From NCBI GenBank assembly GCA_009781315.1, contig WQYI01000008.1, positions 22,281 to 86,280 of the forward strand: a stretch of 64,000 bases of DNA. Direction: 5' to 3'. Shown here piece by piece: positions 52,206-59,695 of the stretch. Under the pieces are notes generated by a model that was not told where the DNA came from, did not search any database, and saw only the letters and a program-made list of their open reading frames with translations. This DNA comes from Candidatus Endomicrobium embiratermitis (GTDB lineage Bacteria; Elusimicrobiota; Endomicrobiia; Endomicrobiales; Endomicrobiaceae). Numbering within the stretch: position 1 is the stretch's first letter; every line of letters begins with the position of its first letter. Both the position numbers and the translations under genes were made by a program.

Positions 52206-52973
52206 TTATTCCATTTCCCTAAAAGTTCTGTCCGTTTCTATGGGACCGCGGCTGGAGCCTTCCACAAACTGCCTGACAACGGCATTGTCCGTACGTCTTG
52301 TTTCTTCAGGAGTCCCGTTAAAAACAACTTCGCCTTTGTAAAGCATTATTATTCTGTCGGCAATTTTATACGCCGACTTCATATCGTGAGTCACGACTAT
52401 GGACGTAATTTTTAAATGTTTACGCAAACTTATTATCAAATCGCTTATGACGTCGGTCATTATCGGGTCAAGACCCGTTGTCGGCTCATCGTAGAATATG
52501 TTCTTCGGCTGATAAGCTATTGCTCTTGCAAGTCCCGCCCTTTTTTTCATTCCGCCTGAAAGCTCGGAAGGCTTGAGACCTTCGACATTTTTCAAGCCGA
52601 CCATATCTAAGCATTGCATAACGCGTTTTTTAATTTCATCTTCGTCCAAATCCGTAAGAGTTCTTAGTCCGAAAGCCACGTTTTCCTCTATGGTCAAAGA
52701 ATCAAAAAGAGCGGATTCCTGAAAAACATATCCCATTTTTTTTTGAGATTCGCGAAGTTCGGTTTTAGAACATTTTGTTATATCTACATTATCTATAAAA
52801 ATTGAGCCTGAAGTAGGCTTTATAAGACCTACTATGTTTTTAAGCAATATGCTTTTTCCGGTTCCGGACTGACCTATTATGACAATCGTTTCGCCGTCTT
52901 TTACTTCAAGATTGACGTCGCGAAGCACGCGTTTTAAACCGAACTGTTTACATAGCCCTTGTACTTTTATCAT
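52206..52973 (-). CDS. mlaF: Mla-type ABC transporter ATPase
   Basis: 255 residues. Walker A GQSGTGKSILLKN, the Q-loop VFQESALFDSLT, ABC signature LSGGMKKRAGLARA, Walker B NIFYDEPTTGLDP and the switch His VVTHDMKSA are all intact. The subfamily is recognised by the GTGKS-type A loop and its place between mlaE and mlaD. It powers lipid transport across the inner membrane. The C-terminal SRGPIETDRTFREME is an extension that may contact partner subunits. Confidence 0.95.
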   Translation of the reverse strand: MIKVQGLCKQFGLKRVLRDVNLEVKDGETIVIIGQSGTGKSILLKNIVGLIKPTSGSIFIDNVDITKCSKTELRESQKKMGYVFQESALFDSLTIEENVAFGLRTLTDLDEDEIKKRVMQCLDMVGLKNVEGLKPSELSGGMKKRAGLARAIAYQPKNIFYDEPTTGLDPIMTDVISDLIISLRKHLKITSIVVTHDMKSAYKIADRIIMLYKGEVVFNGTPEETRRTDNAVVRQFVEGSSRGPIETDRTFREME

Positions 52974-53024
52974 TCAATTTCCCGTATATTCTAACAAACT
53001 TTAACGACAATTAGTAGCTGTTGT

Positions 53025-53858
53025 CTAATCAATTCCCAATGCCATCAGCAGCGCGGACAAAAAGTAATCCGAAACTAAAACCAACACCAAAGACGTCATA
53101 ACGGAACTCGTTGTAGCTTTTCCGACTCCTTCCGCTCCGCCTTCCGTGGAAAACCCTTTATGGCATGCTATGCTTACGATAATAAACGCGAAGAAAAAAG
53201 ATTTTATGAAACCGTGGAGAAACGTTCCTATTTCCATAAAATCCAAAACGTCGCCCCAGTAAACCGCCGGGGATACGTCCCATGAATGTACCGTCACTAT
53301 AAGTCCGCCGTATATGCCTATAATGTTTGCAAAAACAGTAAGAAGCGGCAGCATCAAAATACATGAAACAAATCTGGGAACTGCCAAATATTTTACCGGA
53401 TTTGTGCCCAGAGTATACAAAGCGTCAAGCTGCTCGGTAACTTTCATGGTCCCGATTTCCGCGGTAATCGCAGCGCCGACTCTGCCGGCGACTACGACAG
53501 CCGTAAGAACGGGGCCAAGCTCAAGAACGAGTGAAAACCCGAGTATTGTGCCTACGTAAACAGGCTCGTTAAAAAGATTAGCGGTAGAAGTTCCGACCTG
53601 AAGCGCTAAAACCATTCCCGTAAAAAAAGAAGTAAGAAGTATAATCGGAAACGACCGCCATCCCATTTCCACCATCTGGGACATAGTGCTTTTTAAAGGA
53701 ATTTGTCCCTTTAATATCCAAAAAAAAGTCTCGCCTGTCCTGTTGGCGTAAAGACCTACGCCGTTTAAAAAAGAATAGACAGACTCCAAAGAAAACTTTG
53801 CAGTTTTCCTTGCCAACCGTCTTGCTTTCGCAATTTTTACAATATTTTCGTTAACCAT
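53025..53858 (-). CDS. mlaE: MlaE-family ABC permease
   Basis: 277 residues from the internal ATG. A TTG five codons upstream lies in repeat DNA. About five or six helices with the family core: SFFTGMVLALQVG, ELGPVLTAVVVAGRVGAAITAEIGTMKVTEQLDAL, FVSCILMLPLL and STEGGAEGVGKATTSSVM. It forms the membrane part of the MlaEFD lipid transporter. First gene of the operon, preceded by a large palindrome. Confidence 0.95.
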   Translation of the reverse strand: MVNENIVKIAKARRLARKTAKFSLESVYSFLNGVGLYANRTGETFFWILKGQIPLKSTMSQMVEMGWRSFPIILLTSFFTGMVLALQVGTSTANLFNEPVYVGTILGFSLVLELGPVLTAVVVAGRVGAAITAEIGTMKVTEQLDALYTLGTNPVKYLAVPRFVSCILMLPLLTVFANIIGIYGGLIVTVHSWDVSPAVYWGDVLDFMEIGTFLHGFIKSFFFAFIIVSIACHKGFSTEGGAEGVGKATTSSVMTSLVLVLVSDYFLSALLMALGID

Positions 53859-53867
53859 AGTTTTTAA

Positions 53868-53997
53868 AGACAAAGTTCAAATTTCAAAGTGCAAAGTTCA
53901 AATAACTTATTCTCGTTTTGCGAAAATCTAAAATCCATTTCGGCTTTGCCGAAATACAAAATTTCAACTTTGAACTTTACACTTTTAACTTTTTATT
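53868..53997. repeat. Palindrome with AAAGTTCAAA arms and TTTCGGCTTTGCCGAAA core
   Basis: Left arm of AAAGTTCA/AATTTCAA/AGTGCA units, centre with CGTTTTGCGAAAA and TTTCGGCTTTGCCGAAA, right arm of AACTTTGA/ACTTTACA/CTTTTAA units. Close relative of 57180-57323. Confidence 0.85.
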
Positions 53998-55221
53998 TTA
54001 TACGACTATCCTCGGCACTCTCGGAGATATTGCGCATGTAATTTCATAACTTATCGTATCCTGTATCTTTGCGAGTTCGTCCGCTTTTATCTGTTCTTTC
54101 CCCTGCGCGCCTATGAGAACGACTTCGTCGCCATAACAAACGCCCTTTACGCCCGTAACGTCTATCATCGTCGTATCCATAGTCACTCTTCCTGCTATGG
54201 GACATCTTTTGCCGCGCACAAGAACGTCGCCTTTATTCGACAAAAGCCTGCTGTAGCCGTCGGCATAACCCACGGGAATAGTAGCTATGACGGATTCTCT
54301 GCTTGTAACGTAAGTTCTTCCGTAGCTTACGCAAAAACCAGACGGAACGCGTTTCAAAAAAGTTATTTTGGTTTTCCAAGTCAAAACGGGTTTTAATTTT
54401 ATAAATCTCTCGGAGGATTTAAAAGAACTTAAGCCGTAAAGGCTTATTCCCGGACGAACCATATCGAGATGAGTTCTTTTGTCTCTGAACAACGCCGCTG
54501 AATTTGCGGCGTGCGCGATAAATTTCAAACCTAAAACGGAACGCGCGTATTTTACGACTTTCGAAAAAACGTCAAGCTGGGCGCGCGTAAAAACCGGGTC
54601 AGTGTCGGCAACGGCAAAATGCGTGTACATTCCGGTCATATTTATTTCAGGCGTCTGGGCGACTTTTTGAAGTATTCCGTAAGCCGCTTCGGGAAGTGCG
54701 CCGATTCTTCCCATGCCCGTATCTATTTCCAAATGGAAGCTTAGCTTCTTATTTAAACGAACGGCTAAATCTTCCAGAGCCGTTATACCCGTCATGTTTG
54801 AAATCGTAGGAGTTAAAGAATGCGCCACCGCGACTTGCATATTATCGAGAGGAAATATATTTCCCAAAATTAAAATATTGCTTTTTATTCCCGCTTCACG
54901 GAACTGAATTCCTTCTTCAAGAGAAGAAACTCCTATATATGCAACGCCCGCTTTTTGGGCTTCTTTTGCAAGGGCTACCCCGCCGTGTCCGTAAGCGTTG
55001 GCTTTTATCACGGGCATAATTTTTGTGTCTTTAGCCAGATAATCTTTTATTTTTTTCAGGTTAAAATGAAAATCGCTTTTATCTACCTCGACCCAGTTTT
55101 GGCGAAAAAAAACCTGAGGTCTCTTTTTTAAAGAAACAACGCCAGGTTTTTCAGTCAAACAATTTTTTTCGTTTTTGACACTTGCGTTTTTTGCGCCGGC
55201 AGGCGGCGGTTGAGTTTTCAT
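53998..55221 (-). CDS. alr: Alanine racemase
   Basis: 407 residues. It makes D-alanine for peptidoglycan. The PLP Lys lies in MPVIKANAYGHGG (about residue 74), the catalytic Tyr in SYGRTYVTSRES, with the conserved GMGRIG, MVRPGISLYG and GRVTMDTTMIDVT. The start follows AAAGAGGAAAAA. The first 38 residues are an N-terminal extension rich in Pro, Lys and Asn that precedes the family domain (WVEVDKSDFHFNL) and may be partly untranslated. Last gene of the rpsF-ssb-rpsR-rplI-dnaB-alr row. Confidence 0.95.
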   Translation of the reverse strand: MKTQPPPAGAKNASVKNEKNCLTEKPGVVSLKKRPQVFFRQNWVEVDKSDFHFNLKKIKDYLAKDTKIMPVIKANAYGHGGVALAKEAQKAGVAYIGVSSLEEGIQFREAGIKSNILILGNIFPLDNMQVAVAHSLTPTISNMTGITALEDLAVRLNKKLSFHLEIDTGMGRIGALPEAAYGILQKVAQTPEINMTGMYTHFAVADTDPVFTRAQLDVFSKVVKYARSVLGLKFIAHAANSAALFRDKRTHLDMVRPGISLYGLSSFKSSERFIKLKPVLTWKTKITFLKRVPSGFCVSYGRTYVTSRESVIATIPVGYADGYSRLLSNKGDVLVRGKRCPIAGRVTMDTTMIDVTGVKGVCYGDEVVLIGAQGKEQIKADELAKIQDTISYEITCAISPRVPRIVV

Positions 55222-55258
55222 TTTTTCCTCTTTAAAAAATACAATTAGTAATTACTCA

Positions 55259-56635
55259 TTATTCGTTGCCGTAATCGGTTCTGCCGCTCGGGTTTGAAAA
55301 TTTTGTAAACTCGCTTTCAAATATCAGCGGAAGTTTTCCGGTAGGACCGTTTCTCTGTTTTCCTATAATAACGGTTGCCGAATTTTTCAAATCCGTATCA
55401 TCCGGTTTATAGTAGCCTTCTCTATGGATAAACGCCACAACGTCCGCGTCCTGTTCTATGGCTCCCGAATCTCTTAAATCGGAAAGCTGCGGTTCTTTAT
55501 TTTGTCCTCTGTCCTCGGTTTTTCTTGAAAGCTGCGAAAGAGCTATTACCGGAATTTTCAGATCCCTTGCCAAGCCTTTAAGAGATCTTGAAATTTCCGC
55601 GACTTCAAGCTGCCGGGATTCGACGTTTCTGCCGGAGCCGCGCATAATCTGTATATAATCTATTACTATCAGAGCCAACGGAGTTTTTTTGGATTCAAGT
55701 TCCGTAGCAAGCCTTCTTGCTCTTGAACGGAGTTCTATAACGCTTAAATCCGAACTGTCTTCTATATAAATAGGCGATTCCGCTATTTTGTGAGCCGCGC
55801 CCGTAAGCCTGCTCCAGTCTGAAGGCTGAAACCTGCCTTTTCTTAAATCATGGGCGTTTACTCTTGCAACCGCGGACAAAAATCTCATAACCAGAGCCTC
55901 TTTAGACATTTCAAGCGAGAATATCGCGACGGGTTTTTTCTCTTCAAGCGCGACGTGCTCCGCTATATTTAAAGCAAAAGAAGTTTTTCCCATTGACGGG
56001 CGGGCGGCAAGAATAATAAGCTCCGAGTTTTGAAGTCCGGCGGTTTTCGCGTCAAGCTCGGTAAAACCCGTGCGAAGGCCGGGAATATCTTTTTTATCGG
56101 AATGAAGTTTTTCAATAATTTTAAGAGTAGGTCTTACCAGATCGGAAACCTTAGAAAAACCCTTATCGTTTTTCGTTTTGGATATGTCAAACAAAGACGC
56201 CTGGGATTTATCTAAAATTTCATCGGGAGAATATTTTTCGTTGAAAGCTTCGGTCACTATTTCCGAACCCGTATTTATAAGGCGCCGGAGTATTGCTTTG
56301 TCGCGTATTATATTGGCATAATGCTCGACGTTTGCCGCAGTCTGAACCGAATCTATAAGAGACGTAAGATAAGAAACGCCGCCCGCTTCGGCAAACATAC
56401 CGTTTTTTTTGAGCCTGTCGGAAACGGTGATTATGTCTACGGGCTGGTTTTCCAAAAAGAGGTCTCTGGCTGTTAAATAAATTTGTTTGTGGATTTCTTT
56501 GTAGAAGTCGTCGGCGTTTATTACGTCGGCAAGTTTAATGACCGCCTCTTTTTCTATAAGCATCGCGCCTAAGGCCGCCATTTCGGCGTCTATAGCCTGA
56601 GGAGGTACCTTCTCAATAATAGTAGAATTTGCCAT
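55259..56635 (-). CDS. dnaB: Replicative DNA helicase
   Basis: 458 residues. The N-terminal helical domain (PPQAIDAEMAALGAML...) is followed by the RecA-like motor with Walker A AARPSMGKTSFALN, SLEMSKEALVMRFL, Walker B LALIVIDYIQIM, and the QLSDLRDSGAIEQDADVVAFIHR block with Arg finger. No intein is present. It unwinds DNA at the replication fork. Its place after rplI is the common bacterial order. Confidence 0.96.
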   Translation of the reverse strand: MANSTIIEKVPPQAIDAEMAALGAMLIEKEAVIKLADVINADDFYKEIHKQIYLTARDLFLENQPVDIITVSDRLKKNGMFAEAGGVSYLTSLIDSVQTAANVEHYANIIRDKAILRRLINTGSEIVTEAFNEKYSPDEILDKSQASLFDISKTKNDKGFSKVSDLVRPTLKIIEKLHSDKKDIPGLRTGFTELDAKTAGLQNSELIILAARPSMGKTSFALNIAEHVALEEKKPVAIFSLEMSKEALVMRFLSAVARVNAHDLRKGRFQPSDWSRLTGAAHKIAESPIYIEDSSDLSVIELRSRARRLATELESKKTPLALIVIDYIQIMRGSGRNVESRQLEVAEISRSLKGLARDLKIPVIALSQLSRKTEDRGQNKEPQLSDLRDSGAIEQDADVVAFIHREGYYKPDDTDLKNSATVIIGKQRNGPTGKLPLIFESEFTKFSNPSGRTDYGNE

Positions 56636-56643
56636 AAATAAAC

Positions 56644-56717
56644 CTGTTCAGAGAATAGAGTATAGAGAAAAGAGAATAACATTTTAAAATCTATTCTCTC
56701 TTCTCTATTCTCTGCAG
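56644..56717. repeat. Palindrome with AGAGAATAGAGTATAGAG arms
   Basis: Left arm of AGAGAATAGAG/AAAAGAG units, right arm of CTATTCTCT/CTTCTCT units ending TGCAGTT. Located between rplI and dnaB. The right arm matches 5133-5160. Confidence 0.85.
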
Positions 56718-56719
56718 TT

Positions 56720-57169
56720 CTATTCTTTCTCGCCTATGACGGAAAGTTTTATTTTCGCAGTAACTTCCGGATGAAGCCTTACGTTTATTTCGTAATTTCC
56801 GGTTTCTTTAATATTGTCGGAAAGCAAAATATCGCGTTTGTTGACTTTAAACCCCTTATCTTCGAAAATTTTAGCAAGGTTTGCGGTCGTTACGGATCCG
56901 AACACTTTTCCGTTTTCGCCTATCTTAACTTTAACGCTGAATTCTTCGGCTGAAATTTTTGCAGCCGTTTCTTTCGCGGCATTAATTATTTCTTCGCGCT
57001 GTTTTTCAAGTTTTACTCTTTCTCTTTCCCAAATCTTGAGATTTTGAGCGTTAGCTTCCATAGCAAGATTCTGCGGAACAAGATAATTTCTTGCAAAACC
57101 GGGCGAAACTTCTTTAACTTCGCCTTGGCGTCCGACATTAGTAATGTCGGACCTTAATATGACTTTCAT
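56720..57169 (-). CDS. rplI: Ribosomal protein bL9
   Basis: 149 residues. MKVILRSDITNVGRQGEVKEVSPGFARNYLVPQ is recognisable in parts: the N-terminal beta domain with KEV.PGFARNYLVP, the long linking helix (about 40-75) and the C-terminal domain with GKVFGSVTTANLA. The start (57167-57169) has CGGAGGAAAA before it, and ten in-frame codons upstream are leader. Part of the large ribosomal subunit. Confidence 0.95.
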   Translation of the reverse strand: MKVILRSDITNVGRQGEVKEVSPGFARNYLVPQNLAMEANAQNLKIWERERVKLEKQREEIINAAKETAAKISAEEFSVKVKIGENGKVFGSVTTANLAKIFEDKGFKVNKRDILLSDNIKETGNYEINVRLHPEVTAKIKLSVIGEKE

Positions 57170-57179
57170 TTTTCCTCCG

Positions 57180-57323
57180 ATTTTAAAGACAAAGTTCAAA
57201 GTGGAAATTGAAAAGTGAAAATATTGTATTTCGGCTTTGCCGAAATCTATTATAGGTTTTCGTAAAACGAAAACTCATGATTTGCACTTTACACTTTTAA
57301 CTTTTAACTTTTAACTTTTTATT
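57180..57323. repeat. Palindrome with AAAGTTCAAAGTGG arms and TTTCGGCTTTGCCGAAA core
   Basis: Same build as 53868-53997: shared AAAGACAAAGTTCAAA edge, shared TTTCGGCTTTGCCGAAA and CGTTTTGCGAAAA-like core pieces (in changed order), shared ACACTTTTAACTTTT edge. Between rpsR and rplI. Confidence 0.85.
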
Positions 57324-57626
57324 TCAGTTAACCGTAAACGGCAAGAGCGCAAGCATTCTGGCTCTTTTTACCGCCGTGTCCAGTTCTCTCTGGTGTTTCG
57401 CGCATGTGCCGGTTATGCGCCCGGAAAGGATTTTTCCTTTTTCGGTTACAAAAGCCCGCAACAGGCTTAAATTCTTGTAATCTATTTCAATTTTATCCGC
57501 GCAGAAACGGCAGACTTTCTTTCTTATCGGACCGCCCTTTTTAAACTTTCCGCCCGGACGCCCTTGGCCTTCGGCGTTTTGCGCGCCGTGAGGTTTAGGT
57601 CCTGCAGGTTTTTTATTAAATGCCAT
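57324..57626 (-). CDS. rpsR: Ribosomal protein bS18
   Basis: 100 residues with an N-terminal Lys/Gly/Pro-rich extension (about 1-30). Then comes the S18 core [17 protein letters not shown], with a Cys pair suggesting zinc, then [28 protein letters not shown] and ARMLALLPF. The ribosome site is AAGGATATAATC. Partner of S6 in the small subunit platform. Confidence 0.95.
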   Translation of the reverse strand: MAFNKKPAGPKPHGAQNAEGQGRPGGKFKKGGPIRKKVCRFCADKIEIDYKNLSLLRAFVTEKGKILSGRITGTCAKHQRELDTAVKRARMLALLPFTVN

Positions 57627-57650
57627 GATTATATCCTTAATTTTTTAATT

Positions 57651-57680
57651 TGTCATTCTGAACGAAGTGAAGACTCCAGA
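57651..57680. repeat. TGTCAT-family element in the rpsF operon (left)
   Basis: TGTCAT, TC, TGA, AC-GAA-GT, GAA, GA, CTCCAGA. One base in the outer pair is worn. Confidence 0.8.
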
Positions 57681-57687
57681 ACTTTTA

Positions 57688-57711
57688 ATCCTTCGGCTTC
57701 GCTCAGGACAG
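57688..57711. repeat. TGTCAT-family core nested in the loop
   Basis: In reverse: TGTCC, TGA, GCGAAGCC, GAA, GGAT. Lies between the outer pair 57651-57680 and 57714-57761. Confidence 0.7.
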
Positions 57712-57713
57712 GC

Positions 57714-57761
57714 TTCTGGATGTTTCGACTACGCAGCAAAGCTGCTTCGCTCAACATGACA
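57714..57761. repeat. TGTCAT-family element with extended inner stem (inverted)
   Basis: In reverse: TGTCAT, GT, TGA, a long inner hairpin containing GCAGC/GCTGC, GAA, AC, ATCCAGA. Second case, with 50765-50804, of inner-stem growth between intact TGA and GAA. Confidence 0.8.
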
Positions 57762-57770
57762 AGCAACGAC

Positions 57771-58247
57771 TTAAAACGGTATGTCTTCATAATCGTCGTC
57801 ATTGCCGCTTGACGTGGCAGGAGTTTCCCCGACGCCGGAAGAATCATCGGCAAGTTTCGCGCCTATAGCAGCCGATTCCTGTTTTACGATTGACAAAAAC
57901 TGTACCCTTGAAGCTATAACTTCAAGACGGCTTCTTTTTGTTCCGTCGGTTCCTTCCCACTTATTGGTCTGAAGTCTGCCTTCAACGTGCACAGGAACGC
58001 CTTTTTTCAAACGTTCGCCGCACCTTTCAGCCATTTCTCCCCAAACCACAATCGGAACAAAAGTAGGGTCGCCGTCTTTCCATTCGCCGGTGGCTTGATC
58101 TTTAAATCTTCTGCTCATCGCTATGTCAAAAGAACAAACCGCTTTCCCGGTGCCGGTGCGTCTAAGCTCGGGATCTCTGGTAAGCCTTCCGACCATCATC
58201 ACGCTGTTTTGTTCAGGCAAGCGGAGATTGCTCTGTTGTTGGTTCAT
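57771..58247 (-). CDS. ssb: Single-stranded DNA-binding protein
   Basis: 158 residues. The OB-fold has SVMMVGRLTRDPELRRTGTGKAVCSFDIAMSRR-type blocks in parts, FVPIVVWGEMAERCGERLKKG and VHVEGRLQTNKW. The acidic C-terminal tip DDDYEDIPF binds partner proteins. It overlaps rpsF by 35 bp. GGAGGTAAAACAAG precedes the ATG. A three-element repeat cluster separates it from rpsR. Confidence 0.96.
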   Translation of the reverse strand: MNQQQSNLRLPEQNSVMMVGRLTRDPELRRTGTGKAVCSFDIAMSRRFKDQATGEWKDGDPTFVPIVVWGEMAERCGERLKKGVPVHVEGRLQTNKWEGTDGTKRSRLEVIASRVQFLSIVKQESAAIGAKLADDSSGVGETPATSSGNDDDYEDIPF

Positions 58248-58593
58248 CTTGTTTTACCTCCGGAGCCGCCGGCGCAGCCGCTTTGGCAGCAGGCTTTGCG
58301 GCAACTTTTTTCTTTTCAATCTTAACCGTAAGAAATCTTATGACTCCGTCGTTAAGCCTTAAAAAGTTTTCAATCGCCCCGATCATATCGCCTTCGCCGC
58401 TCAATTCCATATAAACATAGCTTCCTTCGCGGAATTTGTTAATAGGGTAAGAGAGTCTTTTCTTTCCGAGCTGTTGTACGGTTTTTACGATTCCTTTGGA
58501 AGATTCGACGATTTTCGAAACTTTTGCGGTAAGTTCTTCAACTTTTTCAACCGGGAGTTCTGGGGAACAGATAAAAGTGCTTTCGTAGTTCAT
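58213..58593 (-). CDS. rpsF: Ribosomal protein bS6
   Basis: 126 residues. YESTFICSPELPVEKVEEL, VQQLGKKRLSYPINKFREGSY and the FLRLNDGVIRFLTVKI strand are typical for S6. The C-terminal 25 residues are an Ala/Lys/Pro-rich tail. The ribosome site is GGAGGTGTAAATA. First gene of the operon, with a promoter and a perfect 18-bp palindrome upstream. Confidence 0.96.
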   Translation of the reverse strand: MNYESTFICSPELPVEKVEELTAKVSKIVESSKGIVKTVQQLGKKRLSYPINKFREGSYVYMELSGEGDMIGAIENFLRLNDGVIRFLTVKIEKKKVAAKPAAKAAAPAAPEVKQDEPTTEQSPLA

Positions 58594-58619
58594 TATTTAC
58601 ACCTCCTTTTTGGATTTCC

Positions 58620-58642
58620 TCAAAGGCGCAATTGCCTTGAGG
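58620..58642 (-). promoter_or_regulatory. Hairpin in the rpsF leader
   Basis: CTCAA.GGC / GCC.TTGAG stem with an AATTG loop, 27 bp before the rpsF start codon. With the palindrome at 58673 it makes a structured leader, possibly for feedback control by S6 and S18 as known in other bacteria. Confidence 0.4.
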
Positions 58643-58672
58643 GTTAGCCTTATGCCATGCATAAAGCAAAGT

Positions 58673-58690
58673 AACGGTCAATTGACCGTT
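58673..58690. promoter_or_regulatory. Perfect 18-bp palindrome at the rpsF transcription start
   Basis: AACGGTCAATTGACCGTT, fully symmetrical, beginning 6 bp downstream of the -10 hexamer. Either an operator or the first leader hairpin. Confidence 0.6.
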
Positions 58691-58695
58691 GAATT

Positions 58696-58724
58696 ACTAT
58701 ACAAAACTTTTATTATTTTTGCAA
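58696..58724 (-). promoter_or_regulatory. Promoter of the rpsF-ssb-rpsR-rplI-dnaB operon
   Basis: Minus strand TTGCAA (58719-58724), 17-bp spacer, TATAGT (58696-58701). Confidence 0.65.
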
Positions 58725-58765
58725 TCTTCAAACAGACGCTTGGAGCAGAGCCGTCAAACTTCGCT

Positions 58766-59008
58766 CTAAATTGAAACGAATTTTACCTTAACGCCTTCGA
58801 TATTTTCAAGTTTTTTCGTAAATTCATAAATCTTTTCGGCGGCCGAAACAAGTTCAAGTATTATAATTCCGTTGTCGGCGCACGCATTATTATTTTCGTG
58901 TAAACCAAGCCTTATTTTTATAAGACACCCGAAATCCGTAAAAACTTCCTGCACTTTAACCGCCGTTTCTTTTCTTTTTGCCAAAGACACAATCAAAATA
59001 TCAGCCAT
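58766..59008 (-). CDS. Small ACT-like domain protein (TM1266-like)
   Basis: 80 residues with the beta-alpha-beta pattern of a single ACT/ferredoxin-like fold: ADILIVSLAKRKETAVKVQEVFTDFG, IKIRLGLHE, NGIIILELVS, KLENIEGVKVKFVSI. Size and pattern resemble the small TM1266-like family that has been linked to iron-only hydrogenases, but no hydrogenase genes are in the window. The ribosome site GGAGGCAGCA is strong. It lies 12 bp after the polysaccharide deacetylase gene and is probably co-transcribed with it. Confidence 0.75.
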   Translation of the reverse strand: MADILIVSLAKRKETAVKVQEVFTDFGCLIKIRLGLHENNNACADNGIIILELVSAAEKIYEFTKKLENIEGVKVKFVSI

Positions 59009-59020
59009 TGCTGCCTCCGT

Positions 59021-59695
59021 TTATTTTTTCAAATCCAGCAATTCGCTTACGGTAACAAGTTCATATCCTTGAGCCTTAATTTCATCTATAAAATCGCCTA
59101 AAAAAGAAAGAAGCCTCTCATTGTAATTTAAATCGTGCATAAGAAAAATAGCTCCTCCTTTTATTTTTCCGGCGTACTTCTTACGCATCTCTTCGGCTGT
59201 AAGTTTCCTGTCCCAATCGCAGCCGAAAGTCCAGTTTATTATTTTATATCCGCTTTCCGAAACTACTTTTTTAGCGTCGTCTTTTGAATAACCGTATGGA
59301 AATCTTACAAGATACGGCTTAACACCCGTATTCTTTTCTATAATTCTTTCCGCTTTCAAAAGCTCGTCTTTCATTTTTTCGTATTTATCCTCTTTTTCAT
59401 ACTTAAAAAAGCTGATATGCGAATACATATGGCTTTGAACTTCGTGCCCGGCTTCAAAAACTTCTTTCGCGAGTTTAGGTTTTTTTTCCACCTGGCTGCC
59501 AAGCATAAAAAAAGTGGCTTTAACGTCTTTTTCTTTTAGTATTTCCAATATTTTTTCCGTAGCGGCTCCGGGGCCGTCGTCAAAAGTAAGGGCGATTTTT
59601 TTAGAATTTTCAGGTCCGTCCGTATAAAAAATTTTATTTTCCGCAAAACAGACCGCGCAGCATAACAATAAAATAAAAACAGTCAGGCGTTTCAT
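59021..59695 (-). CDS. Secreted polysaccharide deacetylase (NodB domain)
   Basis: 224 residues. A signal peptide (cut near CFA) precedes a carbohydrate esterase 4 domain. Motif 1 is ALTFDDGPG (catalytic and metal Asp), motif 2 is EVQSHMYSH (metal His pair), motif 3 is RFPYGYSKDD. The later INWTFGCDWD and IFLMHDLN match motifs 4 and 5. It removes acetyl groups from a glycan such as peptidoglycan or a capsule. The start overlaps the stop of the ABC permease gene. Confidence 0.93.
   Translation of the reverse strand: MKRLTVFILLLCCAVCFAENKIFYTDGPENSKKIALTFDDGPGAATEKILEILKEKDVKATFFMLGSQVEKKPKLAKEVFEAGHEVQSHMYSHISFFKYEKEDKYEKMKDELLKAERIIEKNTGVKPYLVRFPYGYSKDDAKKVVSESGYKIINWTFGCDWDRKLTAEEMRKKYAGKIKGGAIFLMHDLNYNERLLSFLGDFIDEIKAQGYELVTVSELLDLKK

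Noticed and set aside
55458..55560. Possible repeat insertion in dnaB (GAGGACAGAGGACAAAATA on the minus strand)
   Set aside because: The DNA looks like the short repeats, but the protein there is only about one residue longer than usual DnaB, so no insertion is supported.
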